Assembly (NCBI RefSeq): GCF_024599795.1 | Contig: NZ_CP102246.1 | Coordinates: 434,001-498,000 of the forward strand | DNA: 64,000 nt | From: Enterobacter cloacae complex sp. R_G8 | GTDB taxonomy: Bacteria; Pseudomonadota; Gammaproteobacteria; Enterobacterales; Enterobacteriaceae | Direction of reading: 5' to 3' | Part shown: piece after piece, positions 1 to 8,219 of the stretch | Layout: each line of letters starts with the position of its first letter | How positions within the stretch are numbered: position 1 is the first letter of the stretch | Program-made: the position numbers and the translations under genes | The notes under the pieces: model-generated | What the model was told of the DNA's origin: nothing | Databases searched by the model: none | What the model saw: the letters and a program-made list of their open reading frames with translations, nothing else

Positions 1-1
1 T

Positions 2-1879
2 TTAGGCGTGGTGTGGGAACGTCAGAAGGAGGAGACCGGCTGGCGAAGCTGGATCCCGTGGCCGCACGTTCACGCCGACGACATCATTCTGGGTAACCCG
101 CCGGATATTCCTGCCGTCACCATGGTGCATCTCCCGCGGGTTGAAGCCACACTGGCGCCGTTAGCGCTGCTTACGAAAACGGTCTATCTGCCGTGGATCA
201 AGCTTCAGCAGCCCGATGCTCGCCTGATCCGCCTCTCGGAAAAAAACAACAACTGGACGTTTAACCTCGCCAGCAGCGGCGAAAAAGATCCCAACGCCCA
301 GCCCTCTTCGTGGTCATTCCGTCTCGATAACATTCTTTTCGATCGCGGGCGGATCGCCATCGACGATAAAGTTAGCAAGGCTGATGTGGAGATCCTGGTC
401 GATCCGCTGGGCAAACCGCTGCCGTTTAGCGAAGTGACCGGCACTAAAGCGAAAGGGGATAACGCCAGCGCGGGCGATTACGTTTTTGGCCTGCGGGCTA
501 GCGGACGCTACAACGGACAACCGTTAACCGGCACCGGTAAAATTGGCGGCATGCTGGCGCTGCGAAGCGCAGGCACCCCGTTCCCGGTGCAGGCGGACTT
601 CCGCTCCGGCAACACGCGAGTCGCCTTTACCGGTACGGTCAACGACCCCATGAATATGGGCGGGGTTGATTTGCAGCTCAAGTTTACCGGAGATTCGCTG
701 GGCGAACTGTATGAACTCACCGGCGTGCTGCTGCCGGATACGCCGCCGTTTGAGACGGACGGGCATCTGGTGGCCAAAATCGATACGGAAAAATCGTCTG
801 TCTTTGACTATCGGGATTTCAACGGCCGTATCGGCGACAGCGATATCCACGGTACGCTGACCTACACCACCGGCAAACCGCGCCCGAAACTGGAAGGGGA
901 TGTGGAGTCCCGCCAGCTCAGGCTTGCCGATCTGGGCCCCCTGATCGGCGTTGATTCCGGCAAAGGCACGAAGTCGAAAGAGGTGAAAAAAGACCTTCAG
1001 CCCGCAGGGAAAGTGCTGCCCTACGATCGCTTTGAAACCGACAAGTGGGATGTAATGGATGCGGATGTGCGCTTCAAGGGGCGTAAAATCGAGCATGGCA
1101 GCACGCTACCCATCAGCAATCTCTCAACCCATATTCTGCTTAAAAATGCCGACCTGCGTCTGCAGCCGCTGAAATTTGGTATGGCGGGCGGAACCATCTC
1201 CTCGAACATTCATCTGGAAGGCGATAAAAAGCCGATGCAGGGCCGGGCTGATATTCAGGCACGCAGGCTCAAACTGAAAGAGCTGATGCCCAACGTGGAG
1301 CTGATGCAGAAAACCCTCGGTGAAATGAACGGCGACGCGGACATTCGCGGGGTGGGGAACTCCGTGGCGGCGCTGCTCGGGAGCAGTAACGGCAACCTCA
1401 AGCTGCTGATGAACGACGGGCTGGTGAGCCGTAACCTGATGGAGATCCTGGGACTGAACGTCGGGAACTACATCATCGGGCAGATCTTTGGTGATGATGA
1501 GGTGCGGGTGAACTGCGCGGCGGCGAATCTGGATCTGGTCAACGGCGTGGCGCGGCCGCAGATTTTTGCCTTCGACACGGAAAATGCGGTGATCAACGTG
1601 ACCGGGACCGCCAGCATGGCCTCTGAGCAGCTTGATTTAACCATCGACCCGGAAAGCAAGGGGATCCGTATCATCACCCTGCGTTCGCCACTTTATGTGC
1701 GTGGCACCTTCAAAAATCCTCAGGCGGGGGTAAAACCCGGGCCGCTGATTGCGCGCGGTGCGGTGGCGGCAGCGCTCGCGACGCTGGTCACGCCAGCTGC
1801 GGCGCTGCTGGCGCTGATTTCGCCATCAGAAGGGGAAGCCAATCAGTGCCGGAACATTTTGTCGCAGATGAAGAAGTAG
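2..1879 (+). CDS. yhjG: AsmA family protein YhjG (5' end outside window)
   Basis: The reading frame is open from the first bases of the window, so the N-terminus (signal anchor and first AsmA segment) is missing. About 625 residues remain. They show the alternating beta-rich pattern of AsmA/TamB-like proteins and end in a small hydrophobic Ala-rich segment (around AAALATLVTPAAALLALI), typical of this family. AsmA-like proteins are inner-membrane anchored with a periplasmic body and are linked to lipid transport and outer-membrane homeostasis; the specific role of YhjG is not established. The order yhjG-yhjE-yhjD-yhjC matches E. coli, which supports the name. The gene converges on yhjE with a repeat element between them. 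Confidence 0.85.
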   Translation, partial: LGVVWERQKEETGWRSWIPWPHVHADDIILGNPPDIPAVTMVHLPRVEATLAPLALLTKTVYLPWIKLQQPDARLIRLSEKNNNWTFNLASSGEKDPNAQPSSWSFRLDNILFDRGRIAIDDKVSKADVEILVDPLGKPLPFSEVTGTKAKGDNASAGDYVFGLRASGRYNGQPLTGTGKIGGMLALRSAGTPFPVQADFRSGNTRVAFTGTVNDPMNMGGVDLQLKFTGDSLGELYELTGVLLPDTPPFETDGHLVAKIDTEKSSVFDYRDFNGRIGDSDIHGTLTYTTGKPRPKLEGDVESRQLRLADLGPLIGVDSGKGTKSKEVKKDLQPAGKVLPYDRFETDKWDVMDADVRFKGRKIEHGSTLPISNLSTHILLKNADLRLQPLKFGMAGGTISSNIHLEGDKKPMQGRADIQARRLKLKELMPNVELMQKTLGEMNGDADIRGVGNSVAALLGSSNGNLKLLMNDGLVSRNLMEILGLNVGNYIIGQIFGDDEVRVNCAAANLDLVNGVARPQIFAFDTENAVINVTGTASMASEQLDLTIDPESKGIRIITLRSPLYVRGTFKNPQAGVKPGPLIARGAVAAALATLVTPAAALLALISPSEGEANQCRNILSQMKK

Positions 1880-1887
1880 CTCCCTTT

Positions 1888-1924
1888 CTCCCTCTCCCTG
1901 TGGGAGAGGGCCGGGGTGAGGGCA
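1888..1924. repeat. GGGAGAGGG-type palindromic intergenic repeat, copy 1
   Basis: A hairpin of CCCTCTCCC and GGGAGAGGG (loop TGT) followed by the tail CCGGGGTGAGGGCA. Near-identical sequence occurs at about 10183-10291, 46488-46568 and 55922-55961, each time between or at the 3' ends of genes. Here it lies between the convergent yhjG and yhjE and could act as a bidirectional stop or mRNA-stabilising hairpin; that role is inferred. Confidence 0.8.
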
Positions 1925-1939
1925 TCAGGCTGCAGTAAA

Positions 1940-3262
1940 TTACAGAGCCTGATGCTTAGTCTCGTGCGTCAGCAGCAGCGCAATCAGCGTCAGTGCCGCC
2001 ATGGCTGCCAGATACACGCCCACGTAGAACAGGCCATAATTTGCCTGCAGCCAGGTGGCGATGTATGGCGCAACGGAGGCACCCAGAATAGACGAGACGT
2101 TATAGGAGAACGACGCGCCGGTATAACGCACTTCCGTCGGGAACAGCTCTGGCAGCAGCGCGCCCATCGGACCGAAGGTTAACCCCATCAGGCTCAGGCC
2201 AATCAGCAGATACGCCATCACCAGCGCCGGGCTACCCGAACCGAGCAGCGGCGGGAAGACAAACAGGGCGAACAGAATGATAAGCGTCGTGATGGTAATC
2301 ATGCTGGAGCGACGGCCAAATTTATCCGCCAGCAGGCCAGCAATCGGCACCATGACGCCAAACCCAATCACCGCCATCATCAGCATCCACAGCACTTCAT
2401 TACGCGGCAGGCCCAGCCCAACCGGCGCGGCAGCGGTGCTGTACGTCATGGAGTAGACGGTCATGATATAGAACAGCGTATAGGTGGCCAGCATGATAAA
2501 CGTGCCCAGCACGGTCACGCGGACATGTTTGGTCAGCAGCGTGCCCAGCGGCACTTTTACCTGTTTTTTCGCCGCCGCCACTTTCGCGAACACCGGGGTT
2601 TCGTGCAGAGAAACGCGAACATACAGGCCAATCAGCACCAGTACGGCAGAGAAGACGAACGGAATACGCCAGCCCCAGCTCATGAACTGTTCATCCGTCA
2701 GCAGCCAGGAGAGCAGCAGGAAGGTGCCGTTCGCAAAGAAGAAGCCAATCGGTGCGCCAAGCTGCGGGAAGGAACCATACAGCGCACGCTTACGCGCCGG
2801 TGCGTTCTCGGTCGCCAGCAGCGCCGCGCCGCCCCATTCGCCGCCCAGACCCAGACCCTGGCCAAAACGTGCCAGCGCCAGCAGCACCGGTGCCAGAATG
2901 CCAATGCTCTCGTAGGTAGGCAGCAGGCCGATGGCGACGGTGGAAATGCCCATCGTCAGCAACGAAGCCACCAGCGTCACTTTACGCCCGATGCGATCGC
3001 CAAAATGACCAAACAGCGCCGAGCCAATCGGACGCGCGACGAAGGCGATAGCAAAGGTTGCCAGAGACTGCAGTGTGGCCGCCGTCGGGTCGCCCTGCGG
3101 GAAGAAGATATGCGGGAAGACAATAACCGCTGCGGTGGCGTAAATGTAAAAGTCGAAGAACTCGATGGCGGTGCCAATCAGCGAGGCGACGACGACTTTA
3201 TTGCGTGAATTGACCGGAACGTTTTCGCTCCCGGAATCGAGTGTTGTGGCGGTTGCTTGCAT
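1940..3262 (-). CDS. yhjE: MFS transporter YhjE (metabolite:H+ symporter family)
   Basis: 440 residues with twelve predicted membrane segments and the MFS signature motifs: a G-x-x-x-D-R-x-G-R-K loop after TM2 (GDRIGRK) and the equivalent ADKFGRR after TM8. Sequence and length fit the YhjE/ShiA/ProP type of proton symporters. The natural substrate is unknown. The N-terminal tail is hydrophilic, ending in SRNKVVVASLIGTAIEFFDF, typical of this subfamily. It is transcribed alone, toward yhjG, in the same order as in E. coli. The roughly 260 bp upstream (3263-3525) is AT-rich and presumably holds its promoter; no clear operator was seen there. Confidence 0.9.
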   Translation of the reverse strand: MQATATTLDSGSENVPVNSRNKVVVASLIGTAIEFFDFYIYATAAVIVFPHIFFPQGDPTAATLQSLATFAIAFVARPIGSALFGHFGDRIGRKVTLVASLLTMGISTVAIGLLPTYESIGILAPVLLALARFGQGLGLGGEWGGAALLATENAPARKRALYGSFPQLGAPIGFFFANGTFLLLSWLLTDEQFMSWGWRIPFVFSAVLVLIGLYVRVSLHETPVFAKVAAAKKQVKVPLGTLLTKHVRVTVLGTFIMLATYTLFYIMTVYSMTYSTAAAPVGLGLPRNEVLWMLMMAVIGFGVMVPIAGLLADKFGRRSSMITITTLIILFALFVFPPLLGSGSPALVMAYLLIGLSLMGLTFGPMGALLPELFPTEVRYTGASFSYNVSSILGASVAPYIATWLQANYGLFYVGVYLAAMAALTLIALLLTHETKHQAL

Positions 3263-3525
3263 AATATTTTCTTATTTTTTGTCGAACGAAAGGCCATATT
3301 ACGCACAGCAAAAGCGACATTTCAATCTGTAACAAAACGGCGAACCGGTGATAAAAGCAACAAAAAGCGGATAATGTTCAGCCCAGCCAAAACACTTCTA
3401 TGAAATGCTTCACAGATTTTAAATATTAGTGGATAAAACTGGTTTTCAGTTAAATAAAAGTTACGGACTGGATATATATGCTGAAATGATGAATCGGGCT
3501 GAAACTTTCAGCCCGAAAGGGGGGG

Positions 3526-4551
3526 TTAACGGTGTGTTTTCCCCGGCATGCGCGTGTCGCCTTTGTATTCGGCTGTGGCGATCCACGCCGCACAGAACAG
3601 GGTCAGGCGGGCGAAGAAGTAGAAGAACGCCATCAGCCCCAGAACCGAGCCAAACGCGGCGCCAGAAGGGGATTTCACCAGCGACGGCAGGGTATAAGTC
3701 ATCACGATCTTAATCACCTCAAAGCCTATCGCCGCGAGCAGTGTTCCGCGGATCAGCGCTTTTTTGCGCGGGCGATGACGCGGCAAGCGCCAGAAGATCC
3801 AGAAGAACAGCAGGTAGTTGGCGAAAATGGAGATCGCCAGCCCGATGCCGCGCCACGCAGGCTTGAGCCAGTCGATGTAATCAAGATAGAGCGCGGAGAT
3901 AATCATCTGCTGCGCGGAACCGGCGACCGAGGTGATGGAGAGCGTGACGACCAGCGCCACCAGCAGACCAATCAGCGAAACAAAATCGCGGAAATACTTA
4001 ACCCAGATTTTCTCCTGATCCTGAGGCTTACGCTCCCACACCTCGCGCGACTGGGCGCGAATGGCCTCGCGCAGGTTACCCATCCAGTTTACGCCGGAAT
4101 AGAGCGCAATCAGCAAACCGACAATACCCACCGTGGTGCGCTGCTGCACGGCAGTATTGATGGTGCTTTTTAGCGTGGTGGCGAGGGTCGGGTCACTGAC
4201 GTTATTCAGTATCTTATTGAAAATATCCTGCAGCAGCGTCGGGTGAGACGCGAGCACAAAACCGGCTGCCGCGAACGAGACCATCAGGATCGGGATCATC
4301 GACAAAAAGGAAAAATAGGTAATCGCTGCACCAAACTGATTCCCCATTCGGTCGTTGAAACGTTCCGCGGCGCGTATCAGGTGCGCAATCACGGGGATCT
4401 GCTGAATTTTCTCCGCCAGCGTGGTGACCGTCCCCAGCGCTTTGCTGGCTTTGCCGGGTGTGCCGGGCTCTTCGGGCCCGGTCTCCATCTTCTTGATGGG
4501 ATCATAATCTAATTGTTGAGTGGGTCGTTGCGGGTTATTTTCCGGCGTCAC
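3526..4551 (-). CDS. yhjD: Inner membrane protein YhjD (YihY/BrkB family)
   Basis: 341 residues from a GTG start at 4551. The frame extends to 4638, but that longer start has no ribosome site. The GTG is preceded by AAGGA about eight bases upstream, and a TATAAT hexamer sits at 4588-4593, so a transcript would begin just upstream of this start. The resulting length agrees with the roughly 337-residue E. coli protein. The protein has about six membrane segments and belongs to the YihY/BrkB family. In E. coli, yhjD mutations are known to suppress loss of the lipid A flippase MsbA, suggesting a link to lipid transport; its normal substrate is unresolved. Confidence 0.88.
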   Translation of the reverse strand: MTPENNPQRPTQQLDYDPIKKMETGPEEPGTPGKASKALGTVTTLAEKIQQIPVIAHLIRAAERFNDRMGNQFGAAITYFSFLSMIPILMVSFAAAGFVLASHPTLLQDIFNKILNNVSDPTLATTLKSTINTAVQQRTTVGIVGLLIALYSGVNWMGNLREAIRAQSREVWERKPQDQEKIWVKYFRDFVSLIGLLVALVVTLSITSVAGSAQQMIISALYLDYIDWLKPAWRGIGLAISIFANYLLFFWIFWRLPRHRPRKKALIRGTLLAAIGFEVIKIVMTYTLPSLVKSPSGAAFGSVLGLMAFFYFFARLTLFCAAWIATAEYKGDTRMPGKTHR

Positions 4552-4587
4552 GCGTTTTTTCCTTTTCGTTTGGCTGGATGTCATTGA

Positions 4588-4593
4588 ATTATA
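4588..4593 (-). promoter_or_regulatory. Predicted -10 element of yhjD
   Basis: A perfect TATAAT on the minus strand, 37-42 bases upstream of the GTG start of yhjD. Its predicted transcription start lies downstream of the ATG at 4584 or very near it, which argues for the GTG at 4551. No good -35 hexamer is visible at 16-18 bp. Confidence 0.5.
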
Positions 4594-4601
4594 GCTTGCG
4601 A

Positions 4602-5501
4602 CTAATCCACGTAAGCTTTTGTGATTTCCGTAAGCCACTCCATAAACAGGTGTACCCGGCGGGAGAGGTTACGGCGGTGGGGGTAGATCAGGGAAACCGG
4701 CATGGGTTCAGCCCGGTACTGCGGCAGCACTTCAATCAGCTTTTTCGTGCGCAGAGAATCACGTACGCCTACGCGGGGGACCTGAATAATACCCAGCCCG
4801 GCGATACAGGCGGCATGGTAGGTCTCTGTACTGTTGACCGTCAAGACCCCGCCCGTTTTAACCCACTGGGTCGCGCTGCCGTTATAAAACTCAAAGCCCT
4901 GCGGGCGCGAACCCAGCATCGCGGCGTAGTGGATCACCGCGTGTGAGGCCAGGTCGTCGAGCGTTTCCGGATAACCAAACCGCGTCAGATAATCCGGACT
5001 GGCACAGTTAATCACCGAAAGCTTGCCCAGCGGACGGGCGATAAGCCCTGAATCCTTCAACGTGCCGACGCGCACCACGCAGTCAAACCCTTCGCGGATC
5101 ACATCCACCAGACGATCGCTGCTGCTGAGCTCCAGCTCAATACCCGGATACTGCTGCAGAAACGCAGGCAGTTTTGGGATGACTAAATTTCGTGCAACGC
5201 CCACCGGCATATCGACGCGTAGCCGCCCGCTGATGCTGGAGGGATCGTGCTGGAACATACCGTCCAGTTCATCGAGGTTCGACAGCAGATCTTTTGCCCG
5301 TTCGTAATAGACCATGCCGTCCTGGGTGAGGCTGACGCGGCGCGTGGTGCGGTGCAACAGCTGGGTGCCCAGCCGGTTTTCCAGCGCCTGAATCTGGCGC
5401 GAAACGCTGCCTCTCGGCAGGGTCAGCGTCTCCGCTGCCCGGGAAAAACTCTCCAGTTCCGCGACACGAACAAACAGCTGCATTGCGTGAATTTTATCCA
5501 T
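4602..5501 (-). CDS. yhjC: LysR-type transcriptional regulator YhjC
   Basis: 299 residues, the usual LysR length. The N-terminal winged helix-turn-helix is clear (LFVRVAELESFSRAAETL and PRGSVSRQIQALENRLG), followed by a LysR substrate-binding domain. It is divergent from a short-chain dehydrogenase gene across about 120 bp, the usual arrangement for a LysR regulator and its target, so it probably controls that gene and itself. The inducer is unknown. The name follows synteny with yhjD and yhjE and sequence resemblance to E. coli YhjC. Confidence 0.88.
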   Translation of the reverse strand: MDKIHAMQLFVRVAELESFSRAAETLTLPRGSVSRQIQALENRLGTQLLHRTTRRVSLTQDGMVYYERAKDLLSNLDELDGMFQHDPSSISGRLRVDMPVGVARNLVIPKLPAFLQQYPGIELELSSSDRLVDVIREGFDCVVRVGTLKDSGLIARPLGKLSVINCASPDYLTRFGYPETLDDLASHAVIHYAAMLGSRPQGFEFYNGSATQWVKTGGVLTVNSTETYHAACIAGLGIIQVPRVGVRDSLRTKKLIEVLPQYRAEPMPVSLIYPHRRNLSRRVHLFMEWLTEITKAYVD

Positions 5502-5620
5502 CGGTATCGCTCATTGTTGTTGATAATGAAACAGTGAAGCGCGCTAGCCTGTCTTTATTGATTTTCTATCAGCTAATAAGCTCTTTCTCAATCTTCCTGA
5601 TAACCGAAATGAGGTTTCTT

Positions 5621-6379
5621 ATGACTGAACGTATCGCATTAGTGACCGGTGGCAGCCGTGGTCTGGGTAAAAACGCGGCTCTGAAGCTGGCAGCAGCGGG
5701 AACAGGAATCATCCTAACTTATCATCACAATCAGCAGGACGCGCTGGATGTGGTGCGTGAAATTCAGGAAAAAGGCGTTAACGCGGCAGCATTACAGCTC
5801 AACGTCGGTGATATCACAGGTTTTGAGCGTTTTGCCCAACAGCTGCAGGAAACCCTGAGAACCGTCTGGCAGCGTGATACCTTTGATTATTTATTGAACA
5901 ATGCCGGAACGGGTTTATACGCCCCCTATACCGGGACGACAGAAGCGCAGTTCGATGAGGTAATGAATGTTCATTTCAAAGGGCCATTTTTCCTGACCCA
6001 GCGCCTGCTGCCTTTGCTGAATGATGGTGGACGGATCCTCAACGTCTCCAGCGGACTGGCCCGTTTTACCCAGCCAGGCTCCGCGACCTACGCGGCAATG
6101 AAGGGGGCGATGGAAGTGCTGACCCGCTATCAGGCCAAAGAGCTGGGCGCGCGCGGGATCTCCGTCAATATCATCGCGCCGGGGGCAATTGAAACCGATT
6201 TTGGCGGCGGACATGTACGCGATGACGCGCAGCTAAATCAGATGCTGGCGTCGCAAACGGCGCTGGGACGGGTTGGCCTGCCGGATGATATTGGTGATGC
6301 CATCGCGGCGCTGCTCAGCGATAAACTGGGCTGGATGAATGCGCAACGTATTGAAGTATCTGGTGGGATGTTCCTGTAA
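5621..6379 (+). CDS. Short-chain dehydrogenase/reductase (SDR)
   Basis: 252 residues from the ATG at 5621, which has GAGG six bases upstream; the frame's earlier start at 5483 lies over the yhjC promoter and is unlikely. Classical SDR features are present: the TGGSRGLG cofactor-binding motif at residues 9-16, NNAG in the middle, the catalytic Ser in NVSSG and the YAAMK active site. The C-terminal ISVNIIAPGAIETDF segment is also typical. Likely an NAD(P)-dependent oxidoreductase of an unknown small ketone or alcohol. It is probably controlled by the divergent LysR regulator YhjC. E. coli K-12 does not have this gene at this spot, to my recollection, so it may be an accessory acquisition. Confidence 0.85.
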   Translation: MTERIALVTGGSRGLGKNAALKLAAAGTGIILTYHHNQQDALDVVREIQEKGVNAAALQLNVGDITGFERFAQQLQETLRTVWQRDTFDYLLNNAGTGLYAPYTGTTEAQFDEVMNVHFKGPFFLTQRLLPLLNDGGRILNVSSGLARFTQPGSATYAAMKGAMEVLTRYQAKELGARGISVNIIAPGAIETDFGGGHVRDDAQLNQMLASQTALGRVGLPDDIGDAIAALLSDKLGWMNAQRIEVSGGMFL

Positions 6380-6552
6380 TGCATCTTCCTGAGGGGACGG
6401 AACCCCTTGAGGAAATCCTTAAGCAGAGTGTGTCCGGATACGGGCAGATATAAACATCGGCGGTGAATTTGTAACGTCTCCATTCATTGAGTTTTTTCTC
6501 AAATAACGCCTCTATACAATCCCCCCTCGCGATTCTCAGAGGGAGAAAAACG

Positions 6553-7155
6553 ATGCGAGTAATCATGTTTGACAGGCAGTCGATATTTATTCATGGAGCG
6601 ATAAACAGTCTGCGGAAGGTAATGCCGGAAATAAATATGACAGGGACCCGTCAGGCAGATGAATTACGGGCGCAGTTGTCCGCATCACCGTCCGCTATCG
6701 TCATGATTGACGGAGAGTTAATTCATCACGAGGGCATCACATTTCTGGAAGACATTATCACGCGTTTCCCTGCGATACGTGTGGTGATGGTACTGGCGAA
6801 AAAAGAGCCCCGGTGGGCGAAACAGCTGTTGCAGTGCAACGTAATGGCAATTGTTCCCCGCAACGCGTCTGCGGAGCGGTTTTGCGCGGTGCTGGATTCG
6901 GTCTCCAGAGGGATGGTCTGTTTTCCCGGCGAGTGGCTGACGCAGCAGGCGTCTCACCAGGCGTTGTTATCCTTAAGTGAGCGCCAGCGTGAAGTGCTGA
7001 AGTTACTCGCCGCCGGGGAGTCGAATAAAGAAATTGGCCGCACGCTCAATATCAGTGCGGCAACGGTGAAGGCCCATCTGGAGTTGCTCTTCCGGCGGCT
7101 GGATGTAAAAAATCGCACGCAGGCCGCGATGTGCTATACCCGGCTCACCGCCTGA
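6553..7155 (+). CDS. yhjB: LuxR-type response regulator YhjB
   Basis: 200 residues from the ATG at 6553, preceded by GGGAG; this equals the E. coli YhjB length, whereas the frame's first start at 6487 gives 222. An N-terminal receiver-like domain (MRVIMFDRQ; candidate acceptor Asp in IVMIDGE) is followed by a C-terminal LuxR/NarL helix-turn-helix, LSERQREVLKLLAAGESNKE. The acidic pocket is reduced to one Asp (MFDR), so conventional phosphorylation is uncertain. No cognate kinase is adjacent. The 3' end overlaps the convergent lysozyme-like ORF by about 20 bp. Confidence 0.85.
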   Translation: MRVIMFDRQSIFIHGAINSLRKVMPEINMTGTRQADELRAQLSASPSAIVMIDGELIHHEGITFLEDIITRFPAIRVVMVLAKKEPRWAKQLLQCNVMAIVPRNASAERFCAVLDSVSRGMVCFPGEWLTQQASHQALLSLSERQREVLKLLAAGESNKEIGRTLNISAATVKAHLELLFRRLDVKNRTQAAMCYTRLTA

Positions 7156-7460
7156 GCGATGGCATTTATCGGGCAAGGTGTGTGACTAAAACTGAACATC
7201 AACAACACCAGCGCATCATGCTGGTGTTGTGTTAATGGCTGAGTAATATTTTCCTGAATTAACATCTCATAAATCTGAATATCGTTATCTAACAAGCGCT
7301 CTGCTTCAGCAACGGTAATAAGGCGTTGGAATTTCTCCCATTGCTGAATGACATGACCATATCCAATGACCCCTGTACCGCGCTCGTCACGATATTTTTC
7401 CAGGGACAGTCCTTGCTGTTTTTTAATTAATTCAACGGCAGCAGAAGATAGCTTTAACAT
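7134..7460 (-). CDS. Degenerate GH24 (T4-type) lysozyme-like protein
   Basis: 108 residues, shorter than the 145-165 usual for phage endolysins of this family. It retains the GH24 scaffold: GLSLEKYRD, then GVIGYGH, then a QHDALV segment. The residue directly before the first conserved Gly is Gln16 where the catalytic Glu normally sits, and Val31 replaces the Thr of the usual TIGYGH motif; only Asp25 of the catalytic trio remains. The C-terminus ends abruptly in the yhjB 3' end. AGAGGA sits seven bases before the ATG, so it may still be translated. It is likely a phage-derived remnant, inactive as a muramidase. No holin, spanin or other phage gene is adjacent. Confidence 0.6.
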   Translation of the reverse strand: MLKLSSAAVELIKKQQGLSLEKYRDERGTGVIGYGHVIQQWEKFQRLITVAEAERLLDNDIQIYEMLIQENITQPLTQHQHDALVLLMFSFSHTPCPINAIAQAVSRV

Positions 7461-7531
7461 GGTATTTTCCTCTTTCAGACATCACTGTAGAGGAAATGCG
7501 CCACGAGACATATCCGCCAAATGGCCGTTGC

Positions 7532-8071
7532 TCAACCGTTATTTTCCAGATAGTCGCGCTGCAATAAACCAAACAGCCAGTCATTATGCCAGTGGCCGCC
7601 AAGGTAATAGCTCTCACGCAGCTCACCCTCCAGCCGGAAGCGGGCTTTTTCCAGCAGACGCCGGGAGGCGATATTCCCGGCCGTGACGGTGGCGGTGAGA
7701 CGACGGATCCCCCCCTGGTGGAAGGCATAATCACAGAGTGCCTGCAGGGATTCATAGCCGTAACCTTTCCCCTGAGCCGCGGGGGCGAAAAGGAAACCGA
7801 CTTCGGCGCAATCCGCTTCGTGGTGTTGGTAGCCGGTCACCCCCAGCGGAGTCTGGCTGGCGTTATCGCGAACCACGAGGCAGAGCCAGTGCGCGCTGCC
7901 GGGCGTCCACGGCGTCAGCCGGGAATCAAAGGCGTCACGAATGTCCGCCACAGTGCGATCCTGCGCGACAAAGCGCATCACATCCGGGTCTTGCTGTAGC
8001 GCCAGGAAAAAGGGCCAGTCATCTTCCTGTAACGGTGAGCAGGTAAGACGCGATGTTGTTAACTGAGGCAT
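7532..8071 (-). CDS. GNAT family N-acetyltransferase (RimJ/RimL type)
   Basis: 179 residues with a full GNAT fold. It includes the acetyl-CoA pyrophosphate loop near PAAQGKGYGYES and the C-terminal motif ASRRLLEKARFRLEG, characteristic of RimJ/RimL-type acetyltransferases that modify protein N-termini or small amines. AGGAG lies about seven bases before the ATG. Transcribed alone between the lysozyme-like ORF and the divergent STY4199-like gene. The acceptor substrate cannot be told from sequence. Confidence 0.85.
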   Translation of the reverse strand: MPQLTTSRLTCSPLQEDDWPFFLALQQDPDVMRFVAQDRTVADIRDAFDSRLTPWTPGSAHWLCLVVRDNASQTPLGVTGYQHHEADCAEVGFLFAPAAQGKGYGYESLQALCDYAFHQGGIRRLTATVTAGNIASRRLLEKARFRLEGELRESYYLGGHWHNDWLFGLLQRDYLENNG

Positions 8072-8219
8072 TCAGATTCTCCTGAAACAATGTCAATGAT
8101 TTTGGTGCTGTCACTTTATTTCAACAGAAAGTCAGGTATGGTTAACCTCGTATAAATAAAAAGAAAAACGGCCGTTCCGGGCCCCTTTTGGATGTCTTCG
8201 TGGTCTTTTAAGGAAAACA

